Shown in pieces: positions 22,092 through 29,872 of a DNA stretch of 33,637 bases; positions within the stretch are counted from its first letter, which is position 1, and each line of letters begins with the position of its first letter. This DNA is from an uncultured Eubacteriales bacterium (GTDB lineage Bacteria > Bacillota > Clostridia > Christensenellales > Aristaeellaceae). The notes under the pieces were generated by a model. That model was not told the DNA's origin, ran no database searches, and was given only the letters and a program-made list of their open reading frames with translations. Made by a program: the position numbers and the translations under genes. The DNA lies in contig CADBVG010000016.1 of the NCBI GenBank assembly GCA_902798105.1, positions 1 to 33,637 on the forward strand, read 5' to 3'.

Positions 22092-22682
22092 ATGAAGCAT
22101 TATTTCAGTGGTATGATGATCGCGCTGTCCCTGGCGCTGGTTCTGGTGTTGGGCGTGGTGGCCCTGGCGGAGAACGACACGCAGACGCCCGAGCTGCCTG
22201 CGGCCAGCGACCTTCAGGCCCCGGAAGCGGCCCCGGCCCCCGATGACGCCCAGGCGCCTGCCGACAGCACCCAGCCGACCCAGGACAATACCGCCCTTCA
22301 GGAGGCCCTGCTGGCCTATCAGGCGGCCAAGGAATCCGCCCATGAACAGGCGCTCCAGGACGAGCTGGACGGCTATGTGGCCGCCGGCAAGCTCACCCAG
22401 GCGCAGGCCGACCTGATCATGAACTACTACAAGGAGCGCCAGTCCATGCGCAACGGCACCTGCCCCAGCTGCGGCTATCAGTTCCAGAACGGCAACGGCT
22501 TCGGCGGTCGCGGCGGCAAGGGCGGCCGCATGGACGGCAACGGCTTCGGCGGTCGCGGCGGCAAGGGTGGCCGCATGAATGGCGGCTTCGGCGGCCAGAT
22601 GGCGCCCGGTACCCCCAACGGTATGTCCGCCCAGCCCGACATGCAGGCCGTGCCCCAGATGGACGCCGACGGCGGCATCTGA
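22092..22682 (+). CDS. Secreted Gly/Arg-rich protein upstream of a two-component system
   Basis: A 196-residue exported protein. A signal peptide ends near residue 26 and is followed by a Pro/Ala/Asp-rich region. A helical segment (~70-118) has the pattern L-D-G-Y-V-A-A-G-K-L-T-Q-A-Q-A-D-L-I, similar to DUF2680-type proteins. Next is a short C-P-S-C-G motif, then two near-identical repeats N-G-F-G-G-R-G-G-K-G-G-R-M, and a Met/Pro-rich tail. The CxxC and Met-rich parts could bind metal, or the helix could work like a CpxP/Spy-type stress sensor; both are inference. It has its own ribosome binding site and lies just before the response regulator and kinase, a common arrangement for a sensed or regulated partner. 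Confidence 0.72.
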   Translation: MKHYFSGMMIALSLALVLVLGVVALAENDTQTPELPAASDLQAPEAAPAPDDAQAPADSTQPTQDNTALQEALLAYQAAKESAHEQALQDELDGYVAAGKLTQAQADLIMNYYKERQSMRNGTCPSCGYQFQNGNGFGGRGGKGGRMDGNGFGGRGGKGGRMNGGFGGQMAPGTPNGMSAQPDMQAVPQMDADGGI

Positions 22683-22700
22683 TTCAACGCGAATACATGA

Positions 22701-22739
22701 GAAACGGTGGAAACCCCGACGGGTTTCCGCCGGTTTCTG
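22701..22739 (+). terminator. Hairpin before the response regulator
   Basis: GAAAC.GGTGGAAACCC pairs with GGGTTTCC.CCGGTTTC with one bulge. No T-tract follows, so partial read-through into the two-component genes is possible. Confidence 0.55.
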
Positions 22740-22792
22740 TACGACAAATCAGGATATATCAGCCAATGCCAACAAATCAAAGGATGATGACA

Positions 22793-23464
22793 ATGCGCAT
22801 ACTCTTTGCCGAGGACGACCGGGACCTTTCCAGGGCGGTGAAGGCCCTGCTGGAGCACTCCGGCTATTCCGTCGACGTGGTGGACAACGGCCTGGACGCG
22901 GTGGACTATGCCCAGAGCGGAGCCTATGACGGGTTGATCCTGGACTGGATGATGCCTGGCCTCAGCGGGGTGCAGGTGCTGGAAAAGCTGCGGGGCCGGG
23001 GCAACGCCGCGCCCTGCCTGATGCTGACGGCCCGGGACGCGGTGGAGGACCGGGTGACGGGGCTGGACGCCGGGGCGGACGACTACCTGGCCAAGCCCTT
23101 CGCCACCAGCGAGCTGCTGGCACGGGTGCGGGCCATGCTGCGCCGAAAGGCGGACTACGCCCCCGATGTGTTGCGCTTTGCCGATATAGAACTGGATCGG
23201 GCCGGCATGATCCTGCGCTGCGGCGGCCAGGAGGAGCGGCTGAGCAACAAGGCCTTCCAGCTGATGGAGATGCTGGTGGAGCGCCCCAAGGTGGTGCACA
23301 GCATCGACCAGATCATGGAAAAGGTCTGGGGCTGGGATAGCGAATCCGAGGTCAACGTGGTATGGGTCAACATTTCCCAGCTGCGCAAAAAGCTGAAGCA
23401 GCTGGGCTCCCGCGTGGACATCAAGGCCACCCGGGGCGTCGGCTATTCGTTGGAGGCACAATAG
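22793..23464 (+). CDS. OmpR/PhoB-type response regulator
   Basis: A 223-residue DNA-binding regulator. The receiver domain has acidic residues Asp8-Asp9, phosphorylation site Asp51 in L-I-L-D-W-M-M-P-G, the threonine in M-L-T-A-R-D and the lysine in L-A-K-P-F. The C-terminal winged helix has L-S-N-K-A-F-Q-L-M-E-M-L and T-R-G-V-G-Y-S. The start at 22793 is preferred over ATGs at 22784/22787 and a longer frame because AAAGGA stands 8 bases before it and the protein then begins M-R-I-L-F-A-E-D-D. The kinase gene begins one base after its stop. Targets may include the secreted protein upstream. Confidence 0.92.
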   Translation: MRILFAEDDRDLSRAVKALLEHSGYSVDVVDNGLDAVDYAQSGAYDGLILDWMMPGLSGVQVLEKLRGRGNAAPCLMLTARDAVEDRVTGLDAGADDYLAKPFATSELLARVRAMLRRKADYAPDVLRFADIELDRAGMILRCGGQEERLSNKAFQLMEMLVERPKVVHSIDQIMEKVWGWDSESEVNVVWVNISQLRKKLKQLGSRVDIKATRGVGYSLEAQ

Positions 23465-23465
23465 T

Positions 23466-24710
23466 ATGATACGGGGCATACGCAGGCGCTTTATGCGCAT
23501 CGCCATCGGCGTGCTGGCGCTGGCGATGGTGCTGGTTGCGGCGATCATCAACGGGGCCAACTGGGTAAACGTGCGCTCGGAGCTCTACGAGACGCTGGGC
23601 TACCTGGAGGAGATGCAGGCACAGAAGGGCAACATGGGCCCGGGCCCGAGGGGCGATTTGCCGGTGCGCAGGGGCAACCCTTCCCGGCACCTGCGCAACA
23701 TGGCGTATGAGTCCCGCTTTTTCTCCGTGACGGTGGGCGATGACGGCACCTGCGCGCTGGAGGACGCCACCCACGTCTCGGAGGAGGACGCCGACAGCCT
23801 CGTCGAATTGGCGACCAAGGCCCTCGCCGGGGAACGAACCTCCGGCTTTTGGGGGGATTACCTTTTCAAGGTCGACGGACAGTCGGGCAAGCGCGTGGCC
23901 CTGTTTCTGAACTGCGAAACCAAGCTGACCCGCGTGCGCCGACTGGCGCTGATCTCGGCGGTGGCCTGCGGAGGGTGCGTGCTGTTGGCGTGGCTGCTGG
24001 TGGGCCTGTTCAGTTCGAGAGCCATACGTCCCCTGGTGGAGAGCGCCATCCAGCAGAAACAGTTTATCACTGACGCAGGGCATGAGCTGAAGACGCCGTT
24101 GACGGTGATTTCGGCCAACATGGACGTGCTGACCCTGGAGACGGGGGAAAACGAATGGATTCGCAGTACGCAAAAGCAGGTGGCCAACCTGCGTGGGTTG
24201 GTGGGCGAGCTGATCTACCTGTCCCGCCTGGACGAGGAGGACGCGAAGCTGCAAAAGGTGGATGTGGACCTGTCAAAGCTGGTGGTCGAAAGTGCCGAGC
24301 CCTTCGTGGGGATGGCGGAATTCGCCGGCAAGACGCTGAATGTTGATGTGGAGGACAGCGTACATGTGACCGGCGACGGGGCGATGCTGGGCCGACTGGT
24401 GTCGATATTGTGTGATAATGCCGTGAAGTACGCTCCGGAGGGCGATACCATCGTCGTGACCCTGGCCCGCAGCCGGAAGGGCATCATGCTGGCCACGGAC
24501 AATGCCGCCCAGCAGCCCATGTCCGACGAGACCCTGCGCCACCTGTTCGATCGCTTCTACCGGGCGGATGCCTCCCGCAGCCGCGAGAGCGGCGGCTACG
24601 GCATCGGCCTGTCGGTGGCGCGGGCCATCGCCGAGAAGCACGGCGGCAGCATACGGGTCCGCCAGACCCCGGAGGGCCGGGTGCGCTTCGAATGTATGTT
24701 GGCAAAATAA
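23466..24710 (+). CDS. Sensor histidine kinase
   Basis: A 414-residue membrane kinase paired with the regulator upstream. Two membrane segments (~11-33 and 159-182) flank a ~125-residue extracellular sensor. The phosphate-accepting His206 lies in F-I-T-D-A-G-H-E-L-K-T-P-L. The ATP domain has the N box L-C-D-N-A-V-K-Y-A-P-E-G (Asn318), an F box L-F-D-R-F-Y-R-A-D and G2 box G-Y-G-I-G-L-S. The G1 box is odd: D345-N-A-A-Q-Q-P replaces the usual D-N-G-x-G-I-P, losing both glycines. The Asp that reads the adenine is kept, so activity may be reduced but not excluded. No HAMP domain is evident between the second membrane segment and the H box. It shares a transcript with the regulator. Confidence 0.92.
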   Translation: MIRGIRRRFMRIAIGVLALAMVLVAAIINGANWVNVRSELYETLGYLEEMQAQKGNMGPGPRGDLPVRRGNPSRHLRNMAYESRFFSVTVGDDGTCALEDATHVSEEDADSLVELATKALAGERTSGFWGDYLFKVDGQSGKRVALFLNCETKLTRVRRLALISAVACGGCVLLAWLLVGLFSSRAIRPLVESAIQQKQFITDAGHELKTPLTVISANMDVLTLETGENEWIRSTQKQVANLRGLVGELIYLSRLDEEDAKLQKVDVDLSKLVVESAEPFVGMAEFAGKTLNVDVEDSVHVTGDGAMLGRLVSILCDNAVKYAPEGDTIVVTLARSRKGIMLATDNAAQQPMSDETLRHLFDRFYRADASRSRESGGYGIGLSVARAIAEKHGGSIRVRQTPEGRVRFECMLAK

Positions 24711-24742
24711 AGGAAATACCGCGCGATCATGCGGTATTTCCT
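24711..24742. terminator. Bidirectional terminator between kinase and APC permease
   Basis: AGGAAATACCGC (24711-24722) pairs perfectly with 24731-24742. On the minus strand it is followed by TTTATTTT, so it best serves the APC gene. GCGGTATTTCCT recurs at 26578-26590 on the other side of that gene. Confidence 0.75.
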
Positions 24743-24758
24743 GAATGAATCCGGGCGA

Positions 24759-26423
24759 TCATGTCTGATCGTCCGGGTTTGAGGTTTTGGTGACTTTGCC
24801 GTGCTTCGCGACCATCGCGTCGTGCTTCCTGCGCACCGTGCGTTGCAGCGACATCGATACGACGAACCCGATAAAGACCACCGCGAGCATGATCGGGCCC
24901 TCCAGCCGTAGCGTTTCGCGGACGGCCTGAAGGCTGTCCGCGGCCATCAGGCGCTTGCCCATCCACAGCAGCGCCGAGTACAGCAGCAGCGCGAACAGCC
25001 ACACCCCGGCGGTCGGCGAGCCCATGTAAGCCGCCGCGCTGGAGCGGGCCACGGTGCGCAGGTAGAACATGAAGCCCAGCATGCACCAGATGGTCAGCAG
25101 CAGGAAGGCGTCGGCCCCCATGGTTTCCAGCACCGTAAGGCCGGGAATCAGCTGCACCAGTATGAAGCCCACGGAGATGACCGTTCCCAGCGCCCCCAGC
25201 ACGGCGAACCTTCGGTTGTTATGGCTCCGGGCGATCTTCCATGTAGCCGCAGAGGTGTAGGCGAAGCCGATGACCGCGCCCAGCGAGGTCAGCTCCATGA
25301 AGCACTGCAGCGCGTTGCGCCCGAATATGGAGATCAGTATGGACACCACCATGATGAACAGTATGCTGTAGGTGGTCCTTGAAAAGCGCTCGGAGAGAAT
25401 GCGGTCCTCCGCCATCGTCGACAGCACGCGGGTCGTGGCGCGGTAGGCGGCGATCATGCCTGTCAGTATGGCGGCCAGGGCGGCGATGGCCATGACCAGC
25501 AGGCCGGCGGTGCCCATGATCGAATTTGCGGCATTGAAAGTGGGCACGGCCAGGACCCCGTCCAGCTGTCCCAGGTCTGCGATGTAGGCCTGCCAGGTGG
25601 CGTAGCCGTCCGGCACCGAGCTGACGCCTACGAGGGTCAGGGCGACGTAGACGAGGCCGCTCAGCACGATCGAGGCGATGATGATCCAGCGCGACCGATG
25701 GACCTTAAAATCGAAGTGGGCCGTCTCCAGCGAAATGACCTCGAAGCCCACGAAGGCCCACGGAGCCAGCATGACGATGGAAAACACGCCGAAGGCGGGG
25801 CTGCCGCCACGGATGCCGAAGGCGCCTCTGAGGGTACCCGGTGCCATGTGGGGCAGGCATATCGCCGCGATAAATATCACGCACACCAGCAGGACGATGG
25901 CCAGTATGGTCTGCAGCTTCTGCAGCAGGGGCTTCGCGTTGATGAACAGCAGCCCGACGCTGGCCAGCGCGACGATGGACGCGCCGACCTCGCCCATGAA
26001 AATGTGGTTGCCGGCGATGTTGTAGTAGTAATAGCCATACTGGAGCCGCCTGCCGAACACCATGCGGATTACCAGGAACAGCGATGTGGCGTTCATGAAC
26101 AGGACCGTCAGGTAGGACAGGGATAAAAACCAAGCGCACAGGAACGCGTGCTCCCTGCCGAAGGCCGCCTTCGTGTAGGCGTAAACGCCGCCGGTGCCCG
26201 GCCTGTTGCGCATAAGGAAGAAGAAATTCGCGCCGATGACCAGCATGATGGCCACGCTGATGGCCATGGCGATGGTCGTGCCCAGGGGCCCGGCCACGGG
26301 CAGGAAGGTAGACCCAGGCATCATGAACGCGCCCCAGCCGATGGTGCAGCCAAAGGCGATGGCCCAGACATCCAGGGGCGTCAGGTACCTGTCATATTCG
26401 CCGTGTATTCTGTTGTCTTCCAT
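24759..26423 (-). CDS. APC-superfamily amino acid permease
   Basis: A 554-residue integral membrane transporter with about 12-14 hydrophobic segments. The first carries the APC substrate-binding loop pattern I-G-W-G-A-F-M-M-P-G-S, and later come G-T-G-G-V-Y-A-Y-T-K-A-A-F-G and P-W-A-F-V-G-F-E-V-I-S-L-E-T-A, all typical of the amino acid/polyamine/organocation group. The C-terminal ~60 residues hold extra hydrophobic segments and a basic tail. The substrate cannot be read. The start at 26423 is chosen because GGAGG lies 8 bases before it; the frame stays open another 31 codons upstream through a structured leader. It is transcribed alone. Confidence 0.88.
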   Translation of the reverse strand: MEDNRIHGEYDRYLTPLDVWAIAFGCTIGWGAFMMPGSTFLPVAGPLGTTIAMAISVAIMLVIGANFFFLMRNRPGTGGVYAYTKAAFGREHAFLCAWFLSLSYLTVLFMNATSLFLVIRMVFGRRLQYGYYYYNIAGNHIFMGEVGASIVALASVGLLFINAKPLLQKLQTILAIVLLVCVIFIAAICLPHMAPGTLRGAFGIRGGSPAFGVFSIVMLAPWAFVGFEVISLETAHFDFKVHRSRWIIIASIVLSGLVYVALTLVGVSSVPDGYATWQAYIADLGQLDGVLAVPTFNAANSIMGTAGLLVMAIAALAAILTGMIAAYRATTRVLSTMAEDRILSERFSRTTYSILFIMVVSILISIFGRNALQCFMELTSLGAVIGFAYTSAATWKIARSHNNRRFAVLGALGTVISVGFILVQLIPGLTVLETMGADAFLLLTIWCMLGFMFYLRTVARSSAAAYMGSPTAGVWLFALLLYSALLWMGKRLMAADSLQAVRETLRLEGPIMLAVVFIGFVVSMSLQRTVRRKHDAMVAKHGKVTKTSNPDDQT

Positions 26424-26596
26424 AAAGCATGCCTCCGCAGCGCATGTAGCATTATTGTTTATGGAACTACCGCACAATACGGCGGCACATCTGGCGGTGC
26501 CTTTTCCGCCAGTCATCTCTTGCAGATTTTTTGATTTACCGCCAGTAAACCTTCAAACCAGCTGACCACCTTAATTGCGCGGTATTTCCTTATAAA
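26424..26596 (-). promoter_or_regulatory. Structured 5' leader of the APC gene
   Basis: On the minus strand, CTGGCGG occurs twice (26539-26545 and 26506-26512), and the second can pair with CCGCCAG (26491-26497). Both copies compete for the same partner, so alternative folds are possible. A further CCGC/GCGG pair lies at 26470-26485. I tried T-box and common riboswitch consensus patterns and saw no clear match. The remainder of this 333-base gap holds the two divergent promoters. Confidence 0.4.
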
Positions 26597-26625
26597 ATTA
26601 TAACATAGAATCGACCGCTTGAAAA
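26597..26625 (-). promoter_or_regulatory. Promoter of the APC gene
   Basis: On the minus strand, TTTTCA (26620-26625) and TATAAT (26597-26602) are 17 bases apart. They give a leader of about 170 bases. Confidence 0.6.
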
Positions 26626-26680
26626 GGGATTATGAAGTGAATCTCATGATTTATCTCTTTTCTCTTTCTCTTTGTCTCGC

Positions 26681-26709
26681 TTGCATTTCCCTATGATTTG
26701 GATTATAGT
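26681..26709 (+). promoter_or_regulatory. Promoter of the cardiolipin synthase gene
   Basis: TTGCAT (26681-26686) and TATAGT (26704-26709) are 17 bases apart. A pyrimidine tract (26655-26680) lies directly upstream. Confidence 0.65.
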
Positions 26710-26756
26710 ATTATAGAGGGCTTTGTTTCCTTCAAACCAATCGGATCGAGGCAAAT

Positions 26757-28367
26757 ATGGGCGACAAAAACAGGAATGTCAGGCGAACGGGGCAGGGCAA
26801 CGAGGAACGCCGACTTTTGAAAAAGGGCAAGCGCGGCATATTGAATGTGATCTTTGGCCGCACGATGCTGGTGGTGCTGACGCTGGCGCTGCAGATCGGG
26901 CTGCTGGTGGTGATCTTCAGCTCGCTGCAATCGATGCAGTCGATGCTGCCCTTTTATTATGTGCTGCTGCTGCTGCTGAACGGTGTGACGATACTGCACC
27001 TGGTCAACAAGAGCTCGGAGCCTACCACGAAGATCACTTGGATTTTGCTGGTGGTGCTGGCGCCGCCGGTGGGCCTGGCGCTGTACCTGTTCGTGGAACT
27101 GGACGTGGGACACCGGGTGCTGAACCGCCGCCTGGGCGAGCTGATGGCCGAGACGGCGACGCTTCTGCCGGAGCCTGCGGGGCTGCCGGCGGGCGCGGCG
27201 GAGGCCGCGCCTGAGCTGGTGGGCCTGACGCGCTACACATGGGAGCACGGGCGCTTCCCGTTGTACGGCAATACCTCGGCGCGCTACCTCTCCAGCGGCG
27301 AGGCGTCGCTGGAGGCAATGCTGGAGGACCTGCGCGCCGCGAAGGACTTCATCTTCCTGGAATTCTTCATCATTGAAGAGGGATACATGTGGGGTCGGGT
27401 GCTGAAGGTGTTGGAAGACAAGGTGCGGGAAGGCGTGGAGGTGCGCGTGATGTACGACGGTACCTGTGCGCTGTTCCGGCTGCCCTATCGCTATCCGGAG
27501 ATGCTGAAGAAGCTGGGCATACAGTGCAAGATGTTTTCACCGATACGCCCCATGATCTCCGCCCATTACAACAACCGCGACCACCGCAAGATCCTGGTGA
27601 TCGACGGGCGCGTGGCCTACACCGGCGGCGTGAACCTGGCGGATGAATACGTGAATAAAATCGAAAAATTCGGCCACTGGAAGGACGTCTCCCTGCGGCT
27701 GGAGGGCGAGGCGGTGCGATCCTTTACGCTGATGTTCCTGCAGATGTGGAACGTGAACGAGCCCGGCGACCGCTACGCCCGCTACCTGGATGCCCCTGCG
27801 GGCGGCCCGGTGGAGGCCGGGGGCTGGGTGCTGCCCTATGGCGACAGCCCGGTGGACAACGAGCGGGTGGGAGAGCAGGTCTACACGGACATCCTCAGCC
27901 GCGCCCAACGGTATGTGCACATTATGTCGCCCTACCTGATCCTGGATACGGAGATGCTTGCGGCGCTGACCTTTGCCGCCAAGCGGGGCGTGGAGATCTG
28001 CGTGCTGCTGCCCCACATCCCTGACAAGCGCTACGCCTTCGCCCTGGCCAAGACCCACTATGCCGAGCTGTTGCAGGCGGGGGTGCGCATATTTGAATAT
28101 ACCCCCGGCTTCGTACACGCGAAGGTGTTCGTCTCCGACGACTGCAAGGCTGTTGTGGGCACAATCAATATGGACTATCGCAGCTTCTACCTGCACTTTG
28201 AGTGCGCGGCATATATGCGGGATGTGCCCGTTGTGGCCGATATCGAGGCCGATTTCCAGGCCACCCTCGCCAGCAGCCACGAGATAACCGACGAGGATGT
28301 GAAGCGCATTCCCCTCACGACCCGCGTGTCGGGCTGGCTGTTGAAGGTGTTCGCGCCGGTGATGTGA
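26757..28367 (+). CDS. cls: Cardiolipin synthase
   Basis: A phospholipase D-family membrane enzyme that joins two phosphatidylglycerols to make cardiolipin. The 536-residue protein has two N-terminal membrane segments (~38-58 and 62-82, with another near 95-115). The usual Cls motif P-P-V-G-L-A-L-Y-L-F precedes two catalytic HKD motifs: H-R-K-I-L-V-I-D-G with G-G-V-N-L-A-D-E-Y, and H-A-K-V-F-V-S-D-D with G-T-I-N-M-D-Y-R-S. Both active-site His-Lys pairs are present. The ATG at 26757 has only a weak GAGG upstream. The N-terminal ~30 residues are basic. It is followed by a large inverted repeat. Confidence 0.93.
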   Translation: MGDKNRNVRRTGQGNEERRLLKKGKRGILNVIFGRTMLVVLTLALQIGLLVVIFSSLQSMQSMLPFYYVLLLLLNGVTILHLVNKSSEPTTKITWILLVVLAPPVGLALYLFVELDVGHRVLNRRLGELMAETATLLPEPAGLPAGAAEAAPELVGLTRYTWEHGRFPLYGNTSARYLSSGEASLEAMLEDLRAAKDFIFLEFFIIEEGYMWGRVLKVLEDKVREGVEVRVMYDGTCALFRLPYRYPEMLKKLGIQCKMFSPIRPMISAHYNNRDHRKILVIDGRVAYTGGVNLADEYVNKIEKFGHWKDVSLRLEGEAVRSFTLMFLQMWNVNEPGDRYARYLDAPAGGPVEAGGWVLPYGDSPVDNERVGEQVYTDILSRAQRYVHIMSPYLILDTEMLAALTFAAKRGVEICVLLPHIPDKRYAFALAKTHYAELLQAGVRIFEYTPGFVHAKVFVSDDCKAVVGTINMDYRSFYLHFECAAYMRDVPVVADIEADFQATLASSHEITDEDVKRIPLTTRVSGWLLKVFAPVM

Positions 28368-28414
28368 GGGGAAAAAGGTGCTGTTTCAAAACGAGTATCG
28401 CTGCATAAAACAAC

Positions 28415-28493
28415 TGTAGGGGCGCCGTTGAGGCGCCCGCCCGGGTCGATACGTATCGTTGGACCTGGCGGGCGGCGCAACGCCGCCCCTACA
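28415..28493. repeat. Large imperfect inverted repeat between convergent genes
   Basis: TGTAGGGGCG...(28415-28447) is mirrored by ...CGCCCCTACA (28462-28493). The ~32 bp arms have few mismatches, and a GATACGTATC palindrome sits between them. It resembles dispersed 'TGTAGGGGCG' repeats of gut Firmicutes and may also stop transcription from both sides. Confidence 0.65.
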
Positions 28494-28512
28494 ATGGTAT
28501 ACAGCCCCTTTG

Positions 28513-29139
28513 TCAGCACCGGGCATCCGCGTACCAGGCCAGCCGGTCGGCGAGGGTGCGCATCACGTACCACAGGGTTTCGTAGTGCATGAATTGCAGG
28601 GCGTTTTCGTCGAATAGGTACTTGATGTTGGCCGGGAATTCATCGTCTCCGTCCCAGAACTGAAACAGTATTTGGAAGTCCCGGAACACAGGGATGGCGT
28701 AGCCCACGTCGGCCTTGCCGACGGGCACGCCGCCCAGGCGGCGGCAGGCCGCGGCCAGGGCGGCGCAGCGGCCCTGGAATTGGGCGGCGGTGCCCTCGTG
28801 GCTCAGCGTGCGGTCGTGACCCGCGCCGATGATGCCGCCCAGCGTGCTGATGCTGGTCCAGCGCCCGGTGGGCGTGGGCCGGACAGGGGAGCGGGTCAGC
28901 AGGTCAAACAGCGCCATGCCCTCGTTGACGAAGTCAGCGGCGCGGTATTCCCCTGCGGTGGGCTGACGGGCATAGCCCACAGCGCCGGTGCGCCGGTCGA
29001 TGCGCAGGGCTTCAGTCATGTATTCGACGTAGAGGTAATTATCGTCGTGCGCCAGGGCCCAGCGCGCGATCATCTCCCCCTGGTCGTAGCCCAGAAAAAG
29101 TTCCTGGGCCTGGGCGAGCATCTTGTCGTAATTGGACAT
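28513..29139 (-). CDS. DUF3786-family protein (copy 2)
   Basis: A 208-residue soluble protein, longer in its N-terminal region than copy 1 and only distantly similar. The shared part is the C-terminal block D-G-D-D-E-F-P-A-N-I-K-Y-L-F-D-E-N-A-L, followed by a helix ending A-D-R-L. Function unknown. The ATG at 29139 has GAGG 9 bases upstream and begins one base after the thrH stop, so the two are co-transcribed and perhaps coupled. Confidence 0.7.
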   Translation of the reverse strand: MSNYDKMLAQAQELFLGYDQGEMIARWALAHDDNYLYVEYMTEALRIDRRTGAVGYARQPTAGEYRAADFVNEGMALFDLLTRSPVRPTPTGRWTSISTLGGIIGAGHDRTLSHEGTAAQFQGRCAALAAACRRLGGVPVGKADVGYAIPVFRDFQILFQFWDGDDEFPANIKYLFDENALQFMHYETLWYVMRTLADRLAWYADARC

Positions 29140-29140
29140 A

Positions 29141-29749
29141 TCACAGCGCCTCGAAAATCGCTTCCTTCAACCCGTCAAAGGTGTCAAAGTGTTGAAGATC
29201 CGGGTTGTCGGCGATGATCTGTTCGGTGGAGCGGAACAGGAAGCCGGCCTTGCTGGCGCGGATCATGCCCAGGTCGTTGTAGCTGTCGCCGCAGGCGATG
29301 GTGTCAAAGCCCACTGATTGCAGGGCCTTCACCGTGGACAGCTTTGACTGGGCCACGCGGATTTTGTAGTCGGCGATCATGCCATCGTCGCCCACCTCCA
29401 GCGCGTTGCACAGCAGCGTGGGCCAGCCCAGCTTTTCCATCAGCGGCTGGGCGAACTGGGTGAAGGTGTCGCTGAGGATCACCGCCTGGGTGCGCGCGCG
29501 CAGCGCGCCCAGGAAATCCTTCGCCCCGGGCAGCGGGTCGATTTTGCGAATGGTGGCCTGGATGTCCTTCAGGCCAAGGCCGTGCTCGCGCAGTATGCCC
29601 AGCCGCCAGCGCATCAGCTTGTCGTAGTCGGGTTCGTCCCGCGTGGTGCGGCGCAGCTCGGGGATGCCGCTGGCCTCGGAAAAGGCGATCCAGATCTCGG
29701 GCACCAGTACGCCCTCCAGATCCAGGCAGACGATGTTCAGTTCGCTCAT
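29141..29749 (-). CDS. thrH: ThrH-type phosphoserine phosphatase / homoserine phosphotransferase
   Basis: A cytoplasmic HAD enzyme that in Pseudomonas removes phosphate from phosphoserine and can pass it to homoserine. The 202-residue protein follows ThrH nearly throughout: motif I C-L-D-L-E-G-V-L-V-P-E-I-W-I-A-F, the T-T-R-D-x-P-D-Y-D segment, motif II V-I-L-S-D-T-F, P-T-L-L-C-N and motif IV G-D-S-Y-N-D. The DLEG motif (Glu in place of the second Asp) is characteristic. The ATG at 29749 has GGAGG 6 bases upstream. It is the first gene of a pair with DUF3786 copy 2. A weak promoter candidate lies at 29841-29869. Confidence 0.9.
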   Translation of the reverse strand: MSELNIVCLDLEGVLVPEIWIAFSEASGIPELRRTTRDEPDYDKLMRWRLGILREHGLGLKDIQATIRKIDPLPGAKDFLGALRARTQAVILSDTFTQFAQPLMEKLGWPTLLCNALEVGDDGMIADYKIRVAQSKLSTVKALQSVGFDTIACGDSYNDLGMIRASKAGFLFRSTEQIIADNPDLQHFDTFDGLKEAIFEAL

Positions 29750-29840
29750 GGGTAACCTCCGTTTTCGGTTGTAATAAAGTCAACCCGATATGTGGCGGCG
29801 GCGCCTGTGTCGCCATTTTGTCGGGAATAGAGCAGCTATC

Positions 29841-29869
29841 AGTTTAGCATATCTTCCGGTGAATTACAA
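29841..29869 (-). promoter_or_regulatory. Weak promoter candidate for thrH
   Basis: On the minus strand, TTGTAA (29864-29869) and TAAACT (29841-29846) are 17 bases apart. Each matches the consensus at four of six bases. Confidence 0.3.
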
Positions 29870-29872
29870 GGC

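Noticed and set aside
26424-26596. T-box riboswitch before the APC gene
   Set aside because: AAGGTGGT and ACCGCG-like pieces occur, but in the wrong order and without the full antiterminator motif or a terminator with T-run.
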